Below, piece by piece: positions 36,202 through 44,450 of a stretch of 64,000 bases of DNA. The DNA comes from Solirubrobacter ginsenosidimutans (GTDB taxonomy: Bacteria > Actinomycetota > Thermoleophilia > Solirubrobacterales > Solirubrobacteraceae), in contig NZ_JAPDOD010000043.1 of the NCBI RefSeq assembly GCF_027587205.1, positions 1 through 64,000 of the forward strand, given 5' to 3'. The position numbers were made by a program, and so were the translations under genes. Positions within the stretch are counted from its first letter, which is position 1, and the number at the start of each line of letters is the position of its first letter. The notes under the pieces are model-generated. The model saw nothing but the letters and a program-made list of their open reading frames with translations. It was not told the DNA's origin and made no database searches.

Positions 36202-37380
36202 GTGACACGCCGGGCTGCCGGATTGGCGGGTGCGCTCTTGAGCCTCGTCATCGCCGCGCCCGCGCCCGCGTTCGCCCCGCCGGAGCTGTTCGTCCGCCCG
36301 CAGACCTGGAACACGCACGAGCCCGCGGGCGACTGGATCCCGCTCGCGACGGCACCCGCGCTCAACTATCTGGGTGGCTACCTGATCGGCTATCGCCTAC
36401 AGGCGTCAGGGCAAGCGAACGAGTTCCAGCGGGTCGCGCTCTCCGTGACCGGTGTGCCCGACGGCAGCCCGACACAGCCCTCCGCGTCGTCGCCGTTCTG
36501 CGTCGGCCGCGCGGGGGTGCCGGGGACGATCGTCGAGGCCGGCCCCGAGCTGCAGTTCGAGGGCAACGGCGCGTACAGCGTCAGCGTGTCGGTCGGTGCC
36601 GACCGGGACTGCCAGACCGCGGGCGCGTCCACCGCTGGGGCGTTCTCCGTCGACGTGCACGTCGCGCCCGTGCAGGTCGGCGAGCCGCAGAGCTTCCGCG
36701 TGGCCCCGCTCGCGGGCAATCCGTTCGTCGGCGTCCAGGCGCCCGTGCCGCCGGGCGGCTCCCCCGACGTCCGCTGCGCGCTCAACGGCACCGTGGCCGC
36801 CGACGGGTCCATCACCGGCGCGGTGGTCGTGCCGGATGGGAGCTTCGATCACCCTGCCGTGGTCGAGCGGGTGTTCCCGCGCCCTGGGCCGTGGGCGTGC
36901 GTTGCCCGCGGCGTGGTCGAGGGGCAGGATGACAACCGCGACACGGTCATCTTCGGCACCCCGTGGTCGGCGCCGCTGCCCGTCGACGTCCGCAGCGACT
37001 TCCGCCGCCGCACCGGCACCGTCTCGCGTCCCAAGGCATCGCGCGTGGGGTTCACGTTCGTGGCCGAATGGCCGGAGCTCGCCGGCGGTGGGCGCGGCAC
37101 CGTCACGCTCTCGCGCGCGACCGGGTGCAAGGGCGCGCGGTTCAAGCTGCGCAAGGTGCAGACCGCGAGCGGGACGTTCGACGCCAAGCGCATGCGGCTC
37201 GAGCTCAAGCGCCCGAAGGCCGGGTTCTACCTCGGGCGCTTCGCGTTCTCCGGCACGCGGTTCCTGCGCAGCGGTGACGACCCGAACCCGATGCTCGTCC
37301 TCGCCACGCGCGCAAAAGTCGGCTTCTCCGACCCGAAGGCCTTCCCGCATTGCCCGGGCTACCGCCCACGTCTACAATGA
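36202..37380 (+). CDS. secreted protein of unknown function
   Basis: The 392-residue protein has a clear signal peptide (AGLAGALLSLVIAAPAPAFA). The mature part is beta-rich, with paired cysteines (SPFCVGRAG, DRDCQTAG, DVRCALNG, PWACVARG, ATGCKGAR, FPHCPGY) that suggest disulfide-stabilised Ig-like domains. No enzyme motif is seen. The tmRNA promoter is embedded in its last 10 codons. GTG start at 36202. Confidence 0.72.
   Translation: MTRRAAGLAGALLSLVIAAPAPAFAPPELFVRPQTWNTHEPAGDWIPLATAPALNYLGGYLIGYRLQASGQANEFQRVALSVTGVPDGSPTQPSASSPFCVGRAGVPGTIVEAGPELQFEGNGAYSVSVSVGADRDCQTAGASTAGAFSVDVHVAPVQVGEPQSFRVAPLAGNPFVGVQAPVPPGGSPDVRCALNGTVAADGSITGAVVVPDGSFDHPAVVERVFPRPGPWACVARGVVEGQDDNRDTVIFGTPWSAPLPVDVRSDFRRRTGTVSRPKASRVGFTFVAEWPELAGGGRGTVTLSRATGCKGARFKLRKVQTASGTFDAKRMRLELKRPKAGFYLGRFAFSGTRFLRSGDDPNPMLVLATRAKVGFSDPKAFPHCPGYRPRLQ
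37350..37378 (+). promoter_or_regulatory. tmRNA promoter
   Basis: TTGCCC and TACAAT are separated by exactly 17 bases, close to the sigma-70 consensus. Transcription would begin near 37385, and RNase P would cut at 37399. It lies inside the 3' end of the upstream coding sequence. Confidence 0.82.
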
Positions 37381-37398
37381 ACGGGCATCACCAACCCC

Positions 37399-37779
37399 GG
37401 GGACGACAGGCTTCGACGTGGTCGGTTCGTGGGGGCGGTTGCGAGTCGAGGTACCGGAGGCCTCGTAAAACCCCGGTAACAACAAATGCGAATTCTCGCA
37501 CGGCCGTGGCGACCAGCCACGACTTCCCGCTCGCCGTCTAGCCGAAACTAGGCAGTGAGTCTCGGCCCCCGGAGCCTGCGACGGGATCAGGCCGAGTCAG
37601 ATAGCAGGACTACTGGAGGATCAGCCCGCCTGAGCTGACCAAAGGGAAATTCGATCAGGCTGGCGCCCCACAACCTCGCCGGTGAAGCGAGTGGGGAGCG
37701 AGATTTAGAGCACCGGATACGCTCGTAGATACCGTTCTTTACGCGATCGCGGACGCGGGTTCAATTCCCGCCGTCTCCA
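37399..37779 (+). ncRNA. ssrA: transfer-messenger RNA
   Basis: The 381-nt RNA rescues stalled ribosomes with SmpB. The 5' end GGGGACGACAGGCTTCGAC and the 3' end CGTCTCC form a 7-bp acceptor stem, and GCGGGTTCAATTCCCGC is the T-arm. The tag frame runs from the resume codon GCG at 37488 to TAG at 37539, encoding ANSRTAVATSHDFPLAV (17 residues). The terminal Leu-Ala-Val differs from the usual Leu-Ala-Ala. CCA is not encoded. Pseudoknot-rich sequence lies between tag and T-arm. Confidence 0.95.
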
Positions 37780-37786
37780 CTGGTAA

Positions 37787-37834
37787 AGGCCGTTGCGCAG
37801 GACCACGAATTCGGTCCCTGTGCAGCGGCTTTTG
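37787..37834 (+). terminator. intrinsic terminator of tmRNA gene
   Basis: GCCGTTGCGCAGGACC pairs with GGTCCCTGTGCAGCGGC (two wobbles, one bulge), flanked by AAA and followed by CTTTTG. The 16-bp stem and T-run give a standard Rho-independent terminator 8 bases after the tmRNA 3' end. Confidence 0.85.
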
Positions 37835-37908
37835 TCGTTCTTGGGCGCGAAGCGCCGCGCACTCGAAACCCGCTGCTGGACGGTGGAGGTCGGCACGTTC
37901 ACACGAGG

Positions 37909-38676
37909 TCAGTGTGCGACGAAGCCGCCGTCGACAGGTAGGGCGACGCCGAGGACGAAGCTGGCGCCGGGGCTGGCGAGCCAGAGCACGGCGGCGGCGA
38001 TCTCGTCGGCGCGGCCGACGCGGCCGATCGGCTGGTCGCGCATGACCTGTTCCATCGCTTCGGGCTGGTTTTCGATCAGGTCGGCGGCCATCGGGGTGTC
38101 GATCACGCCGGGGCAGACGGCGTTGATGCGGATGCCGAGCGGCGCGTAGTCCATGGCGGCGCTCTTGGTCAGGCCGATCACGCCGTGCTTGGCCGCGTGA
38201 TAGGACGCGCGGCCGGCTTGGCCGACGAGGCCGCCGAGCGAGGAGCAGTTGACGATCGCGCCGCTCTTCTGCGTGCGCATCTGGAGCAGTTCGTGCTTCA
38301 TGCAGGTCCAGATGCCGCGCAGGTTGATGGCGGTCACGCGGTCGAAGTCCGCCGCGGGTTCGTCGGCGATGTCGCCGGTGTAGCCGACGATGCCGGCGTT
38401 GTTGAAGGCCATGTCGAGGCGGCCGTAGGTCGCGACGGTGCGCTCGATCATCGCGGCGACCTGTGCCTCGTCGGCGACGTCGCAGGTGACGCCGATCGCC
38501 TGATGGCCGGCCGCCGTCAGTGCGTCGGTGGCGGCGCGCAGGGCGTCCGGGTTGATGTCGGCGAGCACGACAGCGGCGCCGGCATCGGCGAAGGCCTGCG
38601 CGGTCGCGAGGCCCATGCCGGAGCTTGCGCCGGTGACCAGGGCGACCTGACCGTTGAAGTCATAGGTGGGGGTCAC
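37909..38676 (-). CDS. SDR family oxidoreductase (glucose dehydrogenase-like)
   Basis: The 255-residue enzyme has the classical SDR pattern: cofactor motif TGASSGMGLA, NNAG (MAFNNAGIVGYTGD), Ser in NCSSLGG, and the active YxxxK in ASYHAAKHGVIG. It ends LPVDGGFVAH, the common C-terminal signature. DIN after the second strand suggests NAD(H) preference. The GTG at 38676 overlaps the stop of the upstream SDR gene, making a two-gene operon. Confidence 0.93.
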   Translation of the reverse strand: MTPTYDFNGQVALVTGASSGMGLATAQAFADAGAAVVLADINPDALRAATDALTAAGHQAIGVTCDVADEAQVAAMIERTVATYGRLDMAFNNAGIVGYTGDIADEPAADFDRVTAINLRGIWTCMKHELLQMRTQKSGAIVNCSSLGGLVGQAGRASYHAAKHGVIGLTKSAAMDYAPLGIRINAVCPGVIDTPMAADLIENQPEAMEQVMRDQPIGRVGRADEIAAAVLWLASPGASFVLGVALPVDGGFVAH

Positions 38677-39524
38677 GCGATCTCGGCCGTGGCGAGCGCC
38701 AGTGAGCACGACAGGTCGCGGTGGGCGTCGATCTGTGCCTGGCGTTCGGCGAGCTTGTCTTCTGCTTGGGCGATCGCGTCGGCGCCGGCGATGAAGCGAA
38801 GCGGCGGCTGCGGCTCGCCGGCAAGGGTCACCAGCGCCTGCGCGAGCTTGGCCGGGTCGCCGCCCTGCTTGCCGTTCATCCCGTCCCAGAACGCACGCTG
38901 GCCGGCGTTGCGCTCGGCGTAGTCCTCGATCGACGCCGGCGCGTAGTTCGTCGACTCCTGCGTGAGTAGCTCGGTGCGGAAGAAGCCGGGGTTTACGACC
39001 GTGGCGTGGATGCCGAAGGGCTCGATCTCGGGCGCGAGCGACTCCATCCAGCCATCGACGCCGAACTTCGACGCGGCATACGCGGACCCGTACTCAAAGC
39101 CCGCGAACCCGGCCGAGGAGGAGATCGTGATCACGTGCCCGGAGCGCTGGCTGCGCATGACCGGCAGGACCGCGCGCGTCACGTTCATCGGGCCAAGCAG
39201 GCTCACGGCGAGCTGGCGCTGCATCTGCTCGGGCGTGAGCTCCTCGAAGAAGCCGGCGTAGAAGCTGGCCGCGTTGTTGACCAGGACGTCGACGGAGCCG
39301 AAGCGCTCGATCGTGGCCTCGACCGCCGCGTCGATCTGCTCGGCGTCGGTGACGTCGAGCGTGAGCACGAGGAGGTTCTCGGCGTCGCCGAGCGCGCTGG
39401 TGACGGTGCCGGGGTTGCGCCCGGTGGCGACGACGTTGTGTCCGGCGGCGAGGGCGGCGGTGGCGATGTCGACGCCCAGGCCGCGGCCGGCGCCGGTGAT
39501 GATCCATGTCTTGGTGTCAGTCAT
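38673..39524 (-). CDS. SDR family oxidoreductase
   Basis: The 283-residue protein carries TGAGRGLG, VNNAASFYAG, SSSAGFAG and YAASKFGVDGWMESLAPE, as in SDR enzymes annotated as oxidoreductases of unknown substrate. The Arg in ATGRNPGT suggests NADP(H). The ATG at 39524 has a GGAAGG site. It is the first gene of the SDR pair and is divergent from the MmyB-type regulator, which commonly controls an adjacent SDR gene. Confidence 0.92.
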   Translation of the reverse strand: MTDTKTWIITGAGRGLGVDIATAALAAGHNVVATGRNPGTVTSALGDAENLLVLTLDVTDAEQIDAAVEATIERFGSVDVLVNNAASFYAGFFEELTPEQMQRQLAVSLLGPMNVTRAVLPVMRSQRSGHVITISSSAGFAGFEYGSAYAASKFGVDGWMESLAPEIEPFGIHATVVNPGFFRTELLTQESTNYAPASIEDYAERNAGQRAFWDGMNGKQGGDPAKLAQALVTLAGEPQPPLRFIAGADAIAQAEDKLAERQAQIDAHRDLSCSLALATAEIA

Positions 39525-39577
39525 TGCCCTTCCAAGAAAGCGCGCGCCGACGAACAGTGGGAGTCTCTGTCGACCCA

Positions 39578-39592
39578 GGTACTGGCAGTGCC
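39578..39592. promoter_or_regulatory. operator-like dyad between SDR operon and regulator
   Basis: GGTACTG and CAGTGCC flank a single G (one mismatch). A longer-range dyad AGTGGGAG (39556-39563) / CTCCCACT (39592-39599) surrounds it. Both lie in the 104-bp divergent gap. Confidence 0.45.
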
Positions 39593-39628
39593 TCCCACTC
39601 CTGGCCATCCGGATCTAGGCTCGATGTC

Positions 39629-40498
39629 GTGGACACCAAGGACGAGATCCGCGAGTTCCTCACCTCGCGCCGGGCGAAGCTCACGCCGCAGCAGGCCGGG
39701 CTGCCGGTCTTCGGCGGCACCCGCCGCGTGCCGGGCCTGCGTCGCGAGGAGGCGGCGATGCTCGCCGGCGTCAGCGTCGACTACTACACCAAGATGGAAC
39801 GCGGCGACCTGCGCGGCGTCTCCGAAGGCGTCCTCGACGCCCTCGCCCGTGGGCTCAGGCTCGACGACGCCGAACGGACGCACCTCTTCGATCTCGCTCG
39901 CGCCACCGGCCCGACCGCGCCCACGCGCCGCCGCCGCGGCGCCCCGCAGCGCGTCCGGCCGAGCGTGCAGCGCATCATCGACGCGATGACCCACGCGCCC
40001 GCGCTGGTGCAGAACGGCCGCGGGGACGTCCTGGCCGCCAACCGCCTCGGCTACGCGCTCTACTCCGAGATGGACCTCGCGCCCGGCCAGCCCGCCAACC
40101 ACGCCCGGTTCGTCTTTCTCGACCCGCGCTCGGAGCGCTTCTTCGCCGAGTGGGACCGCGTCGCCGACGACACCGTGGCCATGCTGCGCACCGAGGCCGG
40201 CCGCGACCCGCACGACCGCAACCTCACCGACCTCGTCGGCGAGCTCTCCACCCGCAGCGAGGGCTTCCGCACCCGCTGGGCCGCGCACAACGTCCGCGCC
40301 CACCAGACTGGCAGCAAGCGCTACCACCACCCGGTCGTCGGCGATCTCGAACTGACCTACGAGATCCTCGAACTCGCCGCCGACCCCGGCCTCGTTCTTC
40401 TCGCCCTCAGCGCCGAGCCCGGCACCCCGTCACACGACGCGCTCAACCTGCTCGGAAGCTGGGCCGCCACCACCTCGCACGCCGCCGAACCGGCCTGA
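39629..40498 (+). CDS. XRE-family regulator with MmyB-like C-terminal domain
   Basis: The 289-residue protein has an N-terminal helix-turn-helix (PGLRREEAAMLAGVSVDYYTKMERG, about residues 35-60) and a C-terminal MmyB-like ligand-binding domain (about 105-270, with FLDPRSERFFAEWD and the YHHPVVGDLELTYE motif that binds fatty-acid-like ligands in the family). GTG start at 39629. It likely controls the divergent SDR pair. A strong hairpin terminator lies 148 bp after its stop. Confidence 0.92.
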   Translation: MDTKDEIREFLTSRRAKLTPQQAGLPVFGGTRRVPGLRREEAAMLAGVSVDYYTKMERGDLRGVSEGVLDALARGLRLDDAERTHLFDLARATGPTAPTRRRRGAPQRVRPSVQRIIDAMTHAPALVQNGRGDVLAANRLGYALYSEMDLAPGQPANHARFVFLDPRSERFFAEWDRVADDTVAMLRTEAGRDPHDRNLTDLVGELSTRSEGFRTRWAAHNVRAHQTGSKRYHHPVVGDLELTYEILELAADPGLVLLALSAEPGTPSHDALNLLGSWAATTSHAAEPA

Positions 40499-40645
40499 CG
40501 CGGCCAGCAACGGAAAGATTCGGAAGCCATGCAGATCGGCGCCGTGTACCCGCAGCCCGAGCTGAGGAGCAGCCCTCTGCAAACTTCCCTGGAAAGCCCG
40601 GGATTTCGTAGCCCGATGCACCCGCCTTCTCCACTCCTCACCGGA

Positions 40646-40677
40646 CCTCGGCCCCGAACTCGGGGCCGAGGCTGTTT
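40646..40677 (+). terminator. strong hairpin terminator downstream of MmyB-type regulator
   Basis: CCTCGGCCCCG and CGGGGCCGAGG form a perfect 11-bp stem with loop AACT, then CTGTTT. It marks the end of the plus-strand transcript and insulates the convergent esterase gene. Confidence 0.75.
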
Positions 40678-40714
40678 CGGGCCCGCGTTTCGGCGAACCG
40701 GCTCCGACACCCGG

Positions 40715-41731
40715 CTATCCACGAGGCCGGAGCAGCGGGTGGCGCATGAAGAACGCGTACATGGCCGCCGTGGCGTCCGGGCCCGCCGGGTCGGCGTAGG
40801 GCTGTGACCCGTCGCCGCCCGACCAGGCGTGATCCATGCCGTGGACGAGCCAGTACGACGCCAGCTCGGCGCCGGTCTTGTCCGCGTAGGTGCGGACCGA
40901 GTGGGAGCGGATGCCGGAGGAGACGTGCGACTGCGTCGTCGCGGGACGGCTCACCACGGAGCCGTTCGTGGCTCCGTCGTCGGCGAGGTCGCCGGTGAGC
41001 AGCCACTGCTGCAGCAGCTGGTCGCCGTTGACGGGCGGCACCGTGGTGTCGTCGTCGCCCTGGAAGGCGATCAGCGGGACGGGGCGCGCACGCGGGCCCA
41101 TCTCGCGGTAGGCGGCTCGGCCCGCCTGGTCGGGATCGGCGCTCTTATAGCCCGCGCACGTCGCCGTGGCCGCGTACTCGCAGCCCGAGCCGACGCCGAT
41201 CGCGGCGTAGTAGTCGGGGTAGGTCGCAGCCATCACCGAGGCCATCGCGCCCCCGGCCGAGAGCCCATCCACGAAGACCCGCCGCGGATCGACCGCGTAG
41301 GTGTTCTCGATCAGGCTGGTCACCGCCGCGATCCGCGCGGGTTCGCCCGCCCCGCGGTGCATGCTCGAATCCAGGAAGAAGTTCCAGCACTTCATCCGGT
41401 TCGAGCCGTCATCCTGCTGCGGGAATAGGACGATGAACCCCTTGGCCTCCGCCAGGGCATCCCATCGCGTCAACCGCCGGAACCCATCCGCGGTCTGCGT
41501 GCAGCCGTGCAGCGCGACCACCAGCGGCATGGGCGTTGCCGGCGTGTACGTCGACGGGACATACAGCTGGTAGTGGATGCCACCCTCCGGGCCGCCGTAG
41601 CCCCCGCTCGAGAGCGTCCCGGTGGCAGCGGTTGCTGTCCTTGGCCACAGCGCGGCGGCCGCCAGCAGCGCCACGGCAAGCAGGAGTCCAAGGATCTTCC
41701 ATTCGGTTCCATGTGACGGGATAGGTGTCAT
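40715..41731 (-). CDS. secreted PHB-depolymerase family esterase
   Basis: The 338-residue protein has a membrane or signal segment (KILGLLLAVALLAAAALW), then an alpha/beta hydrolase core with ALHGCTQTADGF (oxyanion region typical of the LpqC/PhaZ family), nucleophile elbow DGLSAGGAM, a catalytic Asp candidate in FQGDDDTTVP, and His in HGMDHAWSGG. It may hydrolyse polyesters, feruloyl esters or similar. The ATG at 41731 begins the signal. Divergent from the broken LuxR gene. Confidence 0.9.
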   Translation of the reverse strand: MTPIPSHGTEWKILGLLLAVALLAAAALWPRTATAATGTLSSGGYGGPEGGIHYQLYVPSTYTPATPMPLVVALHGCTQTADGFRRLTRWDALAEAKGFIVLFPQQDDGSNRMKCWNFFLDSSMHRGAGEPARIAAVTSLIENTYAVDPRRVFVDGLSAGGAMASVMAATYPDYYAAIGVGSGCEYAATATCAGYKSADPDQAGRAAYREMGPRARPVPLIAFQGDDDTTVPPVNGDQLLQQWLLTGDLADDGATNGSVVSRPATTQSHVSSGIRSHSVRTYADKTGAELASYWLVHGMDHAWSGGDGSQPYADPAGPDATAAMYAFFMRHPLLRPRG

Positions 41732-41883
41732 GCGGCCAACGGTCGGCCGCCACGAGGGGAGCCGGGATCCCCTTGATCGGGGGAACTGCGCCGAGCCGCG
41801 GCCCGTCAGTGCCCGGCACGGAAACCGTCCGGTGAACACCGTCCCAAGGCCGATACGTTCGGGCGAGAGCCCCGGAAGCCGCG

Positions 41884-44357
41884 TTGCCCGTGCCCGAACC
41901 GTCCATCATCCCCCGCGGCGCGCTCTTCGCGCCAGGCCGCGTGACCGTGGTGTCGGCGCCTGCGGGGAGCGGGAAGACGTGTCTGCTGCGTTGGTGGATC
42001 AGCGAGGCGGGGCGGTCGTCGAGCACCTGCTCGAGGACCTGGGCTCGATCGAAACCCCCCTGTGGCTCGTGATCGACGACCTGCACGAGTTGCATTCGCT
42101 CGAGGCGCTGCGCGATCTCGCCCTGCTGGCGATGCGAGCCGCCCCAGAGCTGCGGTTCGTGCTCTCGACCCGCGGGGAGCTCCCACTCGGCCTGCACCGC
42201 CTGTGGCTCGAGGGCGCGTTGACGGAGGTGCGGGCCGACGATCTGCGCTTCTCGCTCGACGAGGCGCGCACGCTGTTCGACCGAGCCGGGGTGCAGCTGT
42301 CGGAGCGGGCGCTGGTGCGGCTCTACGAGCGCACCGAAGGCTGGTGCGCGGGACTGCGGCTGGCCGCGTTGTCGCTGGTCGGCCATCCCGAGCCCGAGCG
42401 CTTTGCGGCCGAGTTCTGCGGCAGCGAGCGCACAGTCGCTGCGTACCTGCTGGCCGAGGTCCTCGAGCGGCAGCCCGAGGACGTCAAGCAGCTGCTGCTC
42501 AGGACCTCGATCTTGGAGCGCGTCAACGGTCCGCTCGCCGATCGGCTGACCGGAGACTCGGGCGGCGAGCGCGTCCTGCAGGAGCTCGAGCAGGAGGGCG
42601 CCTTCGTCGTCTCGCTGAACGCGCAGCGCAGCTGGTTCCGCTACCACGCGCTGTTTGCCGACCTGTTGCAGCTCGAGCTGCGCCGCACCGCGCCCGCGCT
42701 CGTTGCCGAGCACCACGGCACGGCCGCGAGCTGGTTCGCGCGGCACAAGTTCCCGATCGAGGCGATCCGCCATGCCCAGGCCGCGGAGCACTGGACCATG
42801 GCGAGCCGAATGCTGTGCGACCACTGTCTCACGCTGCGCACGGGAGGGCAGTGGGCGACGGCGCAAGCGCTGCTGGCGCGATTTCCGGACGACGTCATCG
42901 CCGCCGATGCCGAGCTGCCGCTGTTCCTCGCGGTCGACGAGATGCTCGGCGGATCGCTCGTGCAAGCCGAGCGGATGCTCGCGCGCGCCTCCGACCGGTC
43001 GGCGTCGCTGCCGGTCGAACGGCGCAGGCGCCTTCAGGCGCGCGTCGCCGTCCTGCACCTCTGGGTCGCGCTCCGGCGCTGCGATCCCCCGGCGGTCGTC
43101 GCGGAGGCCGGGCGGCTCCTCGGCCCGATCGAGGCGCCCGACAGCACCGGGCCGCGGCTCAATGACGAACTTCGCGCGATGGCGCTGTCCTGCCACGGCA
43201 TCGGCGACCTCTGGAGAGGCCAGTACGCGGACGCCGAGCCGTACCTCGAGCAGGCGCGCGAGCTGGCCCACCGCACCGGGCAGTGCTACGTCAAGGTGAG
43301 CGCCCTCGCGTACTCGGCGGTGCCGCTGATGTATCGCTCGTTCATGCTCGCACGCGAGACATGCGCGCAGGCGATCGACGAGGCCCATCAGCACGGATGG
43401 GACGAAGCGCCGATCGCCGGCATCGCCCACACCGTGCGCGGCGTGCTCTTCGTGTGGCAGGGGCATCTGGACGAGGCGCAACGGTGGCTCGACATCGCAC
43501 AGCGCACGGTCCGGGCGGAAGCCGTGCCCGCGGTCGGCCTCTGGCTGCGGCTCGCCCGGGGCCAGCTCGAGCTGGCCCGAGGGCGCGACCATGAGGCGCT
43601 GACCGCGCTCACCGCGGCCGTCCACTTCGACGACCTCCTTGCCACGCGGCATCCCATGGCCGGGCAGACCCGCGGGCTCATGCTGCAGGCGATGCTGCGG
43701 CTCGGCGACGCCGACGGCGTCGAACGGGCGCTCGCGAAGCTCGACGGAGAGCTTCGCGAGGGGCCGGAGCTGCGCAAGGCGACCGCCGCGCTGCGGCTCG
43801 CGCAGGACGACGCGGAGGCGGCCACAGAAGCGCTCGCGCCGGTCATCGACGGGTCTGCTCCCGTGGTCTATCGGGCCTGGCTGGTCGAGGCGTTCATTCT
43901 GGAGGCGCTCGCGCGCGAGACGCTCGGAGACGCTGGCGCGACCGGGCGCGCGCTGGAACGTGCGCTCGATCTCGCCGAGCCCGACGGCGCGCTCTGGCCG
44001 TTCCTGCTGCACCCCGCGCCCGAGCTGCTCGCGCGCCATGCGCGCCACCACACCACCCACAGCGCTCTGGTCCGCGAGATCCGCAGCCTGCTGTCCGGCC
44101 GGCTGCGGGCGTCGCCGCTCGACGTGCCAGAGCCGCTGCTCGAGCCGCTCAGCGAGAGCGAGACGCGCCTCCTGCGCTATCTGCCGACCAACCTCTCCGT
44201 GCCCGAGATCGCCGAGGAGCTCTACGTGGCCGCGAGCACCGCCAAGACCCACGTCAAGCACATCTACGGCAAGCTCGGAGTCCACAGCCGCGCCGAGGCG
44301 GTCGAGCGCGCACGCGCCCTCGGGCTGCTCGCGCCCTCTTCGCTCGAACGACGATGA
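41884..44357 (+). pseudogene. LuxR/MalT-type (LAL) regulator broken between Walker A and B
   Basis: The Walker A part (MPVPEPSII..., TVVSAPAGSGKTCLLRWWI, from a TTG at 41884) is in one frame. The Walker B (LWLVIDDLHEL), TPR-like middle and C-terminal LuxR HTH (LSESETRLLRYLPTNLSVPE, ELYVAASTAKTHVKHIYGKL) are in another. The segment normally between them, about 50-60 residues, is missing near 42000, so this is a deletion with frameshift and not a single-base error. Translation could restart at TTG 41991 or GTG 41994, giving an HTH protein without a P-loop. Confidence 0.75.
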
Positions 44358-44366
44358 GACGGCGGC

Positions 44367-44385
44367 GGCGCGCATTGAACGCGCC
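44367..44385 (+). terminator. short hairpin after LuxR-type gene
   Basis: GGCGCG and CGCGCC pair around a 7-base loop, 9 bases after the stop. No T-run. Weak evidence. Confidence 0.35.
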
Positions 44386-44450
44386 GTGTCCGCCGTGCGT
44401 AACAGCCTCAGGCACGCCTCATTGAGAGCTTGAGAGGGAGGTCGCGGGGA

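Noticed and set aside
37755..37910. Integration site at the tmRNA 3' end
   Set aside because: tmRNA 3' ends are common attachment sites, but I found no second copy of the T-arm sequence and no integrase gene in the window.
40430..40645. Several small frames and a possible RNA between the MmyB-type regulator and the terminator
   Set aside because: Products lack domains and composition is mixed. No T-arm or tRNA-like fold was found. It is most simply the regulator's 3' untranslated region.
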